Part shown: one piece after another, positions 40,185 to 49,491 of the stretch
Layout: each line of letters opens with the position of its first letter
Position numbering within the stretch: position 1 is the stretch's first letter
Assembly (NCBI GenBank): GCA_014706295.1
Contig: JACSVZ010000007.1
Span: forward strand, 45,584,975 to 45,648,974
Direction of reading: 5' to 3'
From: Lycocorax pyrrhopterus obiensis
Taxonomy: Eukaryota; Chordata; Aves; Passeriformes; Paradisaeidae
Length of the DNA: 64,000 nucleotides
The notes under the pieces: model-generated
The model's input: only the letters and a program-made list of their open reading frames with translations
What the model was told of the DNA's origin: nothing
Databases searched by the model: none
Program-made: the position numbers and the translations under genes

Positions 40185-43100
40185 GCAAAAATCCCCCTGC
40201 ATCATGATCTCCCTGTCTAACTGGTCTTCAATAATAGTGACTCTTTAGTTGAGCATAAAAAAAAAAAAAAGTAGATTTAACATGGAATTTTATTTGTTTA
40301 AAAAATAAATATTAAAATATGAATGGTCTACAGAAGTATGAGATTGGGTTTAATGAGCCAGGAGGTCCCATTCATTACTATTATCCTAAGCTGCAGGGTC
40401 TAAAAAACCTTACGAGTTGTTATGCTTGTCCACTCACTGGGAGTGTATTTAATTGAAAGGCAGCAATTAATATCCTAGACAGCAGTTACATAGCTACCAC
40501 TGCACGATGTGACAGCCATTTATAAAGGACATAGACTGAATTTCATCCAGCAATTTGCAAGCAAAGTACCCCACATCCTCTTAGGAATCCCAAGGGCTTT
40601 TTTGTGGCCCAGTATTAGTCTTTGTCCCCATTCTGGTCAAAGTCCTAAAGCTTCCCAAGAGCTGCACATCACCATGTTAGTGGAGCAATTAGCAACTCAG
40701 CATTGTGTTTTCTTGGTTAATTTATGTTTGACTCCTTTTTAACTTCAGAGCTTTAGATATCTTCAAAAAGGTTGTGGCTTAACATTTGCTATGCCCATTG
40801 CAGTTCCATTTTTCTAATATTTGTTGAACTAGGACTGTTTCACAATTCCACAGCTATATGGATGTACTTGTGCTTTCCACCAGTTTAGGTTCTTGAATTC
40901 AATCAAACACATGCTACCTAAAGTTTAGGACTGTGAATAACAGGCAAAAATATTTTATGACATTGATTCTATCTCACTTTTTGAGAGCCAAGACTCATTT
41001 AGTTTTTTTGATTGCTCATACACAAAATAAAATAAAGTGAAGTTCAAGAAAGCCCAGCTGGATAGAAAATGTTCATTTTTTAGTTTCCTTCTCAGAAAAA
41101 TTCTGTCATCTGGGTGATAGACCTTTTTTCCATAAGTCTGAACAACTTTTAACAATATTGAGCATGACCATCAAGATCATCACAAGGTGAAAATCAAACC
41201 CATTTTAAAGAGGGTTCAGTAGACTCAGCCTTTTATGAAATCACAACCCTGATACTTTTGCCGTTGTTATCCAATCTTTAAAATGAATTTTAATCCAATG
41301 ACTCAAACTTGTAAGATAATACCAATGTTTCATGCATTTTGAATTTCATAACTAGAGTTTAAATATTGACTTAAAATATGATCGTTTTGAAATACATATA
41401 AAATTCTATATTGCTTGTTAGAAATACATTAGGCCATATACCTTTATGGAACTACTCAGGCTTTGGAATCCATAAAATTCATAATCTTTCTGTGACATCT
41501 TTTAGATATATTCTGGGATGCAGCAATCCTTGTTTGGGCCTGAGCATCTCTGTATATGACACACGTGATCACAGAAATGGGTTGCTAATTGTATAAAAAC
41601 GAAATTCAAATATTATAATAGAGAATAATACTTTTTGAATCATTACTCTTCCAGAAAGCCAAAATAAAAATTTTCATGCTAATTCCACCAGGAAATACAG
41701 TTTTCACCTAGACTACTTTGGAATTAAATCTCAGAGAATTTGTTGAGAGAAAGGGAAAAAAGTCAAATATGGTGCCCAATTTTAGCTGAGATAGGAGCTC
41801 CAGATGCAAAAAAATCCACCCTCTTTTTGGATTTTTTCACAGTATATTTTAAAGGATCGTCATGGTCTTATAAATTCGTCAACTTTGGCACATCATAAAA
41901 AGAATGTATTTCTTTTGAAATTTCTCTACAAGATGTAGTTTGCCTCTAAATCCTGCCATGCAGGGGATTTTATAGCACTAATGAAAATATAAGTGGAATA
42001 ATAGTCTAGAGCTATGATTACTACATGTAGGATTTTGTGACTAAGCAACACCTACTATTTAGTCAGTCTGGGTTTTTAGTATCTTTGAAGACAGCTACCT
42101 GAATCACAAACACTTTTACATGTTTCCCAAAATACTTTTAGCTCCAAAAATTTTCTGTTATACAGTTTGTGCTTTTCAACTGCTTAATAATAATGAGAAG
42201 GATTTTTTCTAACTTCTTGCTCATGTCAAAAGAAGTTCAGTGAACAAAAAACAGCTAAGAAAGTGAGTTGTATCTTTAATATATGCTACCTGATTGGGAT
42301 TGGAAACAAAGGGAGAATGGCTGCTTAAAGAAATAAAGCTTGAGAATTTTTTTAACCTATTAAAAAGACCTTTAAGAGATAAAGAAAGGGCTCATTAAGT
42401 GGAAAATTACCAAACAAAAACTTGCTACCTTTTTTTGCAAGGTTGCAGATTTTGGAAGACTTACTAAGCATTATTTATATTAAAGCAACTTTCATAAGCA
42501 CAGTTCTAATCTTCTTCAGCTCCGTATATGACTCAATTTCTTATGTTATGATTCTTCTGCTTTCCACACAGCTGTCTAGACAAGTAAATGATGTGGATAC
42601 ACTTCTCAAATCATCATACTGCCAATGAAAGATGTAATGAAATCCTAGACAATGTAAGTACAACAGTCAAGGCAGATTAGACTGAATATTTTCCCCCCAA
42701 AAATTGAATGAGTAAGACTGATTTTAAACTATAAGATCTACTACTGATAAAAGACTTTGAGAAATACACACAGAGCAGGATGAAAAAAATGTGATGAAGG
42801 AATGCAGAGAGGTCCATCTCTTTTCCTTGTCAAAAAGAAGGTGTCTCATTATATGTGTTTAAGAACCTTGAGAGAAAAAAATACTAACTAACTAATCATT
42901 CACAAACAAAAGAAAGTTACTGCCTGGAACTTGAAGATACACAGTGAAAACAGTAATAAGGTATAGGGTTTACTTTGCTGTTTTTGTTTGAGGGGGGGTG
43001 TGCTGCAGTGAGCTACTTTTTTTTTTTAGGTATGTTCTAATTAAATACAAGTTAGTGTGATCACCGTTGATCATAATTTCATGACTAACAGGTAGCTATT

Positions 43101-46100
43101 GTTTTTAAGAATCTATTGATGTATTATAAAACTTCACAATATTAACCCTAGAGCTCTTAGAGAAATTGAAGAAAAATATCAACAAGAGCGGCAGTTAAAA
43201 AATCTGTCTTTCAAGGGGACTGAAAGAAAAGATGCTCTTAGAATTAGGAGATTGTAGGGAAGGAAGATCTGGAAAGGATGACAGTATTATGGTGCAATGA
43301 ATGTAGTCTCCACTGAAGAGAGTTATTGAGATAACCACAACTTTACAATTCAGGACCTGAATTATCTAGTTTTGTCATGCAATGGATGGAGAATAGTGCA
43401 GCCCTTTGCTAGCACTTGGTTCAGAGCCATATGATAAGGCCCGAAAAAATAGAGCCAGCGAAAATCTAGTTTTGCAATCAGTGGGGAAGACAGGATCAGA
43501 CCTCAACACACTGAAATTACCTTGTTTCTGTTATAGGGAAGATTTTCCGATTGCTGGCAAAACATGAGTCAGGCACTCCCAATTCCTCCTACTATGCACA
43601 CAGGGCATACACAAAACAAACTTTGGTTGTATGACTTTCACCTTTGTTGCATCAACAGTAGCAAGTGATTGTTTCCCATCCACATGTGTCTGGGCAACAA
43701 CATGGTGCTCAATGAAAGCGGAGGTGGGGAGACCCCATTTATCAGTACCAGCTGAGACTGGCTCATTTGGCAAGTCCACAAAGATTGGGGAGGAATTTCC
43801 TGAGCAGTGAAACAGAAGTCTAGTCAAGCTATTCCTCCAGGAGGCATCAAAATGTGAAGTCCAAATTTGTACAACTAAACCACATGCTTAAGGAAGAAGT
43901 ACCAGCTCATTTGGTCATCTGTAAGGAATAGGATGGGTCTACAGTAACATTTGTCAATGGACATCAGGAGTGTCATCTGTTGACAAAAACCTACCAATTG
44001 GTAGGAATTAATCAGCTGGAACAATTCCCTTGCCAAACAAGCTCAGCTGCAGCATCAGTGTCATATGAGGCCATCAGAGCTGCTCTGGATAAGCATCTGT
44101 GCAAGACTATTTTTAAATAAGATAGAACTAACAAAATCTAGAGAAAATAATCTAAATGAGATTTCTCACATGATTAAGAGATAGCCACTTCTCCCTGCAA
44201 TATTTATAAAGATAGATCTGTCTTTGTCTAAGCTTCAAAACTTCTCTTCTCTACTAAGTGTTATAGGAGGATCTTTCAGGCATTGTCCAAGCCTTAAGAG
44301 AAATCTCTTCTTAGCTTCAACTTCAAGAAGCAGAATATATTGAAACTGAACTGAGCCAAGATGTTAAGGCTGGTGCTGCAACTTTTTGTAATTGCTTATG
44401 GTCTCTCCCACTTCATCTTTTTCCTCCTTGATCCTGTATCACAAAAAGTATTTGTTTCACAAAATCATTTCTGAGAAAATTTAAAACAGCAAAAATACAA
44501 CAAAGCCTCTTCAACAGACATTAGCATGTGTACAATATACAATTAAATTATGGAATTCACTTTCCCAAAACATTACTAGGGTGCACTCTTGAAATGGATT
44601 ATGTATTTGTTAATATAAAAATCAACTTTTACAGACACTTACAGGTATAAAACTACAGGGCTTGTCAATAAATAATTCAGTTTTACAGGATCTTTCATAG
44701 ACTTGCCAATTTAGTGCTAATTTTATACAAAAAGAAATTAAATACTACATAAAAAGGTAAGTTAGTTTCATAATCCAAATTATTTTATAGTCATCGTAAA
44801 AAGGTTGTTATAAATCTAAGCATGGATGACATACTCTTACCAACAAATACTATATCCTAGACTGACAACTTCACCATTTGTCATTTTCTTACATACAGCT
44901 CCTCAGTCTATAGACTGTATGCCATCCTGCTGCTCTTACTTAGGAATTCCAATGAGGAAACACCTCACTGTCAATGTTAATTGTATATTTCTCACGGATT
45001 TGAAGCAGGGTTTATCAAAAACACTGTATTTTTTGTCAGTGTGTTGATTTGCCCTGTGAAATGAACTGAATGTATTTCAACTGGAAATAACACTGTTAGA
45101 CTTCTCCCTACTTTAATTCCATAGATTCTCTTATCTCTTTAAGAATCTCCCAAGTAACACTGATAGCCCAGTCTGTCTGTGTCTAAGACTGCCACCGACC
45201 AGTCATTCGTCTGCTGAGGGTTGTAGTCTTTTATATTGAGTAAAGTTTACAAACACAGGCTTTCTAATCCATTATTCTACTGAACGAAGTTTACCAGATA
45301 GATGAAATCGAAAGACACTTGTAAAATGCTTTCCAGGAAGCTAGGCTACATTGACTGTACTGTGATAAAAAGTGATCAAGCTATATCTTGAAGCATGGAA
45401 TTTGATTATTCTCAAACATAGAAGTAAACCAATAAAACACATCTAATATAATCTATGCAGTAGACTGCATTATCTATGCTATGATTTATACATAACCCTG
45501 AAGCAGAAAGAGGACAAAGGAGCAAAACCTTTAATTTAGGATCAATTTGATCACTGGCACATTGCAAAAATAAAAATTCAGGACTTGATCTTGGGGGACA
45601 TTTGAGGCATTAACTGCAATGTAAATCAGGCCTTTCTTTGAAGAGAAGTCAAGTATGTTTGTCACATACTTATTTATCATATGCAATTTATAAATTTTTT
45701 CCTCATTTAAAAGAAACATCTTTTCCTCCAAGTATTTTAGTGACTAAAAATTCATATCAAGTGCCTCAAGCACATGATATTTATGTGTAGTAAGGGTCTC
45801 CAGATACCATTTCTAAACCTCCCCTTGGTAACAAAATACTGAGTACACTCAGTAGTTCTGTGCTATACTTATTTAATAGTGGTATGTCAGTAAAAACCAC
45901 AAGTTAAACACAAGCCCAGAAATGCTTTGCATTGGGAAATTTCTTCCAGCTCTAAGTCAGGGCTAAAATAATTACTGGATATTTTAATAATCAAGCTATA
46001 CTCCTTATTGAGCAGAGTAATTATAAACAAAGGATATCTTGTGCATTTTGTTATTTATTTTATAAAGTAAGAAGGATTGCATCAAAGTAACAAGGCATCG

Positions 46101-46158
46101 AAGTATTGTAGATTGTAGTGGTTTCAGTTTGAAATATGGATTATTTACTGATTTCTTT
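40185..46158. other. Unique DNA, one unexplained open frame, no gene identified
   Basis: AT-rich unique sequence. An A-rich run lies at 40257-40271. The only coding-like stretch is the minus-strand open frame at 43531 to about 43880, described separately. No transposon recognised. Confidence 0.55.
43531..43884 (-). other. Unidentified open reading frame of about 117 codons
   Basis: A stop-free minus-strand stretch ends with a TAA at 43531-43533 and extends upstream past the first candidate start (a TTG at 43825-43827) to a stop just beyond 43880. Its composition is less AT-biased than the flanks and includes protein-like strings such as FDASWRNSLTRLLFHCSG and VDLPNEPVSAGTDKWGLP. It lacks an ATG near its 5' end, so as a gene it would have to be an exon or a remnant of a larger frame. 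I do not recognise the family. A transposon or ERV remnant, an exon of an unknown transcript, or chance are all possible; chance is least likely by length but not excluded. Confidence 0.25.
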
Positions 46159-47091
46159 TGTGTGAGGTAAAAATTAGGAGAAAGCAAAGCAGGCACAAAA
46201 CTTACAGACTATAAAGAGGTTTATTAACAGACTTAAGAAGAAAAAAAGGACAAAAAAACTGCTGTGGTGTGACACATCTCTTCTATGAAAACTCACAGTT
46301 TTTGTTACACTGCAAGACATGGACCATTACATGGGGTTATTAATTTTTTAAGGATGAGTTTTTTTGGCTTGAACGCAAAAGTTTTTCACCCCCAGTCTTT
46401 AAAAAAACTCCCTTTCTCTTGGCTTTTAAAGAAACTGGCATAGGCACTTTTTTCAACTTTCGCAAGCCACACGTGAACTGTCCACCCCCCCATGTACTTT
46501 AAATGGATTAAAGAGACAGTTATGATATTACAGTCTCTACCACGGCATTGCAAGAAGGATCTTAAGCTGCGTGCGGCAAGCACGGCACCGCCCTCCGCTC
46601 TCTTCCAAAGCCATCTTTAGAGGCTCTGGAGCTTTGTCTCACGTGATCAGCTCCTTACTTCTCTCTCTGCCTCTGAAGTTGCTGTTACTGTTCAGAGTCC
46701 ACGGTGAGGAGAGCCCCCTGCTCTCCCTGCGCCGCTCACTGCACGGTATTCACTTCAGTTCGGCGTGAAGTGCTGGCTGTAGGCTGGAAGCTCCCGCCGG
46801 CTTCTTAAGAAATCTGCGTCGGACGGCTCCATAGTTCCCCCTCCCAGCGACCCAGGGTCCGTGCTGCGGCGTTGGGAGTGGGGGGGCAGGAGGGGCAAGG
46901 GTGCCTGGCCCGGCCTGGCCCGGCGGGGCCCTGGGCTCTGAGGGCCTCCCTCCGTCCCGTCCTGGCACTGAGCTGGAACGGAACAACCTCCCCCCCAAAA
47001 TCCCGGCTTTCCACGTGGTTTAAATATGTGAAATTGAGAGAAGCGTACTTGGTTTAACAGGCTGTCCGTCAATTCAGGTCAACCCACTACA
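46159..47091 (-). mobile_element. GC-rich LTR-like element (possible long solo LTR)
   Basis: On the minus strand this 0.93-kb block ends with an LTR-like 3' part: AATAAA at 46220-46225, then a U5-like stretch (GCCTGCTTTGC...CTCCTAATTTTTACC) ending in CTCACACA at 46159. That U5 shares the CTCCTAATTTT core with the neighbouring LTR at 47135-47563. Its presumed 5' end reads TGTAGTGGGTTGACC at 47091, giving imperfect TGT...ACA termini. The middle (46560-47010) is strongly GC- and CpG-rich, unlike the flanks, which resembles a promoter-bearing U3/R. No primer-binding site follows the 3' end and no target-site duplication was found. The main alternative is a genuine CpG-island promoter of an unannotated transcript. 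Confidence 0.5.
46560..47010. promoter_or_regulatory. CpG-rich island inside LTR-like element
   Basis: A 450-bp stretch of high GC content with many CpG dinucleotides (for example GCGTGCGGC near 46569, TTCGGCGTG near 46758, CTGCGTCGGACGG near 46815) in an otherwise CpG-poor AT-rich window. Tandem CCCGGCCTGG-type sequence lies at 46908-46925. It carries overlapping open frames on both strands (for instance 46755-47072 minus, 105 codons), but these have Pro/Gly/Arg-rich composition typical of GC-rich noncoding DNA. Candidate promoter activity is inferred from composition only. Confidence 0.4.
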
Positions 47092-47134
47092 TAGATTTTT
47101 CTTATTAAATGAAGGAGAGAAATTTTCCTGAGAA

Positions 47135-47563
47135 TGATGCCTTGATGCGGCTACCTAAAAACAGAGGCTAGACAAAATTAGGAGACTAAAAGCAGGTATA
47201 TTTATTGAAGGGCCTTCAGGTACACTTTGGGCAGTCAAATGCTCTAGGGGCTACACCCAAAATGGACGACCAGTCACAAGTTTTTCATACCTTTATATGT
47301 TTGGTCCATTTGCATACGGGGAGTTAATTCTCCAATTACAGCTTCAGGTAATGAAGTCACTTACCCTCAGTTTGCTTCCCCTTAATCTACTTTGTTTACG
47401 TATTTCGGGGCCTGAGAGAGAAAGGTGACCTTGAAATTCAGGCCTAGAGAGGATTTGCTTTGCCTGACCAGAATGGGAGAACAGTAGCTAACAGGCTATA
47501 TGGAGTTACACACTAAAGCACTACAGGATATGAAAATGTAAAAGCTAAAATCCTAAGGCATCA
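47135..47563 (-). mobile_element. Solo LTR with 9-bp terminal inverted repeat and 4-bp TSD
   Basis: The 429-bp element is bounded by TGATGCCTT (47135-47143) and AAGGCATCA (47555-47563), a perfect 9-bp inverted repeat with TG...CA ends. It is flanked on both sides by AGAA (47131-47134 and 47564-47567), a candidate 4-bp target-site duplication. Read on the minus strand it has a perfect octamer ATGCAAAT (47308-47315), a TATA box CATATAAAGG (47290-47299) about 10 nt downstream, and AATAAA (47201-47206) followed by a U5 of about 65 nt. This is complete LTR architecture in the right order and spacing. No primer-binding site follows, so it is solo. It resembles bird LTRs I remember, but I cannot name the family; some relatives may extend further upstream, so the 5' edge needs alignment. 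Confidence 0.75.
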
Positions 47564-48560
47564 AGAACAAAACATAGAAAATCAACAAAAGTTTCATAAC
47601 TTTTCAAAGTCTCTGAGCTGGATCTCGACTTAGAAGCCTTCATCCTCTTCCTGTGAGGTCATCTCTGAACAGTCCTGAATTTCTGCTTCTCTGAATCTAT
47701 TTGAGTCCTCTGATTTCTCCCACAAATACATTAACCTCCCTACTCAAAATACTGTCTTTCGGAGCTCCCAAACCACATAGTTTCAATACCCCAGGAGGTT
47801 TTCATGTTGCTGTTTTAGTGGTCCTGTGCTATGTTTGGATGGGTTGTTTGTTGTTGCGGTTTTGAGGCTTTTTTTTTGTTTTGGTTTTTGTTTGGGTTGC
47901 TTGTTCGTCTCTTTTTCATTTGCATCCGTATTTGACATAGCTGAGAGTATTTATAGTAATATATCATCATGGACAAAAGGGGCTAACACAGACCTGAGGA
48001 GGAATTTCTTTGTGCAGTTCAAACGCATTACCTCTTGCTTCACCCACCACGTAAACAAATAACAGATTACACCCTCCTTCTTATTCCAGTTTTGTAGGTT
48101 ATGTCCTGAACTGTTTCCTTGGCTCTCTTCAACTGGGCTAGCAATCACTTAAGCAATGAGCTTAAAGGTACTAATGGCTGAAAGCCTAATCCCTGCAGTT
48201 TACCCTTGCACCTTCCAAACTACACCTTTGTTTATATGTCTGATTGGATGCTTGATTTTTAGCAACACCATGTGTGCTTTTGACTCAGTTTGCGGTCTAT
48301 ATTATTTACTTTTTCTGCTGATCTTGCACATGCCCAAAGGTTTTCAGATCTTGTATTTAGCAGCTGATTGTTTTCACCTAGATTTTTCCATGTAAAATGG
48401 TTAAAAAAATGTTTCAGACACTATCAGAGAAAACCTACTCTCTAAACCTAAGTACTTTCTAGAAGAAGACTGGAAATTCCTGTTTTTCTTACAATTCCTA
48501 AAATTAAATCCATTACTTATCTCAAGACTCACAAGTAAGAATTACTTGATTTAGTGACAA
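47564..48560. other. Unique DNA between LTRs, with G/T-rich patch
   Basis: No gene recognised. A G/T-rich low-complexity stretch lies at about 47837-47910 on the plus strand and drives a Phe/Leu/Cys-rich spurious frame of 78 codons. The rest is ordinary unique sequence. It could include divergent internal ERV sequence linked to the neighbouring LTR, but I see no motif to support that. Confidence 0.45.
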
Positions 48561-48689
48561 AAAAAAAGACTAAGAAAATATAAAGGAACCCATGATATAC
48601 GTGGCTTGTCCAACCAGACCGAACAGAGAAAATGCTAATCTGAGTCCCAGTTTCTTAATAGGGACCCAGTCTTGGTCACTATGGATACC

Positions 48690-48904
48690 ACATTAGACAC
48701 CCAAAGTGTCTGCTCCCTGGTCAGATCAAGTATCATGGGACACTGATGTCCCTTGTCGGCTCCCCCTCGGAGCACAGCACTCTAAAACGAGGCGCGCTTC
48801 GACGAGGGGACGCGGCTGCTGAAAACTAAACTCTTGGTAGCTCTGGTTTTGATGTTGTAGTCCAGACTGCCAGGGAAGTCTGCAGGGACTGCACTCGCAC
48901 TGCA
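48690..48904 (-). mobile_element. Short ERV leader following the primer-binding site
   Basis: Immediately 3' of the primer-binding site on the minus strand, GC-richer sequence with CpGs (GCGCGCC near 48793, CGACGAGG near 48800) continues for about 200 bp, as expected of a retroviral untranslated leader. An ATG at about 48736 opens a frame of only about 33 codons. I could not match this to any gag sequence, and the DNA then becomes AT-rich and host-like. The internal part of the element is therefore almost entirely missing; the break point is not sharply visible, somewhere between 48560 and 48700. No coding function can be assigned. Confidence 0.45.
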
Positions 48905-48922
48905 GTCCCGGTTCGGGTGCCA
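48905..48922 (-). other. Retroviral primer-binding site, tRNA-Lys-like
   Basis: Minus-strand TGGCACCCGAACCGGGAC sits two nucleotides after the CA end of the adjoining LTR, exactly where a primer-binding site belongs. It matches 16 of 18 positions of the site complementary to tRNA-Lys3 as I remember it; the two differences include a G-to-A change of the CpG-decay type. Another primer tRNA with a similar 3' end cannot be excluded without a tRNA alignment. Its presence shows that this LTR was the 5' LTR of a provirus, not a solo LTR. Confidence 0.8.
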
Positions 48923-48924
48923 CG

Positions 48925-49491
48925 TGTCACTTGGGGTCCGCCTCAGGAGTGTTTCTCCTGTTTTGGAGGCTTCAGTGACCTTCCTGCAGACACGACTACA
49001 AAAGTGTGTCCAGTTCTCGGCAGCCGATAAGTGGGCTGCACCGGCTCCAGGCACAGCAGGCACACCTCGAGGAGACTAGGTGTAGCAATCCCAAGCTCCC
49101 AGGAATAAAGGAGGCAGGAGAGGACCTTTTTGTATGAATTCCAGGAGTTTATTCCCAAAGGGGTCACGGACGAAAATGGCCCCGAACAGGGTCTGGCGAG
49201 CGCTTTAAGTATCAAAGGGAAAAGGGGCGGAGCGAACAAAACAGACCAATGGGTAACAGTGTAGGGGGAGGAACCCAGTAACAACAAACCATCCGGTGAG
49301 CACAGAGGAGGGAACAACCAACCCAGACCAATAAACAATTGAATAACGGGGAACTTTCCAGAATGGGGGAGTAGCTTTAGACTTCGGCCTCGCCCACGGA
49401 CAGCCCCTCAGACTCAGACTCATCTGCCCATTGGATGGACAAAAGCTGACAGGCAGTGGGCTGTCCCAAGGTGGGCCAAGGCACCACAACA
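48925..49491 (-). mobile_element. ERV 5' LTR with intact regulatory layout
   Basis: A 567-bp LTR on the minus strand running from TGTTGTGGTGCC at 49491 to ...GTGACA at 48925, with TGT...ACA ends. In order it has an inverted-repeat-like start, CCAAT (49430-49434), two reverse CCAAT boxes (49328-49332 and 49246-49250), a GC box (49224-49230, GGGGCGG on the plus strand), a TATA-like TACTTAAAG (about 49203-49211), and AATAAA (49148-49153). A U5 of about 220 bp ends next to the primer-binding site. The spacing from TATA-like box to poly(A) signal implies a short R region. Sequence decay is modest and CpGs are well preserved, suggesting a fairly young insertion. The retroviral body that should follow is absent apart from a short leader. 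The family is not named; the short TATA-to-poly(A) distance is compatible with several ERV classes. Confidence 0.88.

Noticed and set aside
46755..47072. 105-codon minus frame in the GC-rich block
   Set aside because: Overlapping open frames on both strands with Pro/Gly/Arg bias are expected in GC-rich noncoding DNA; no homology recognised.
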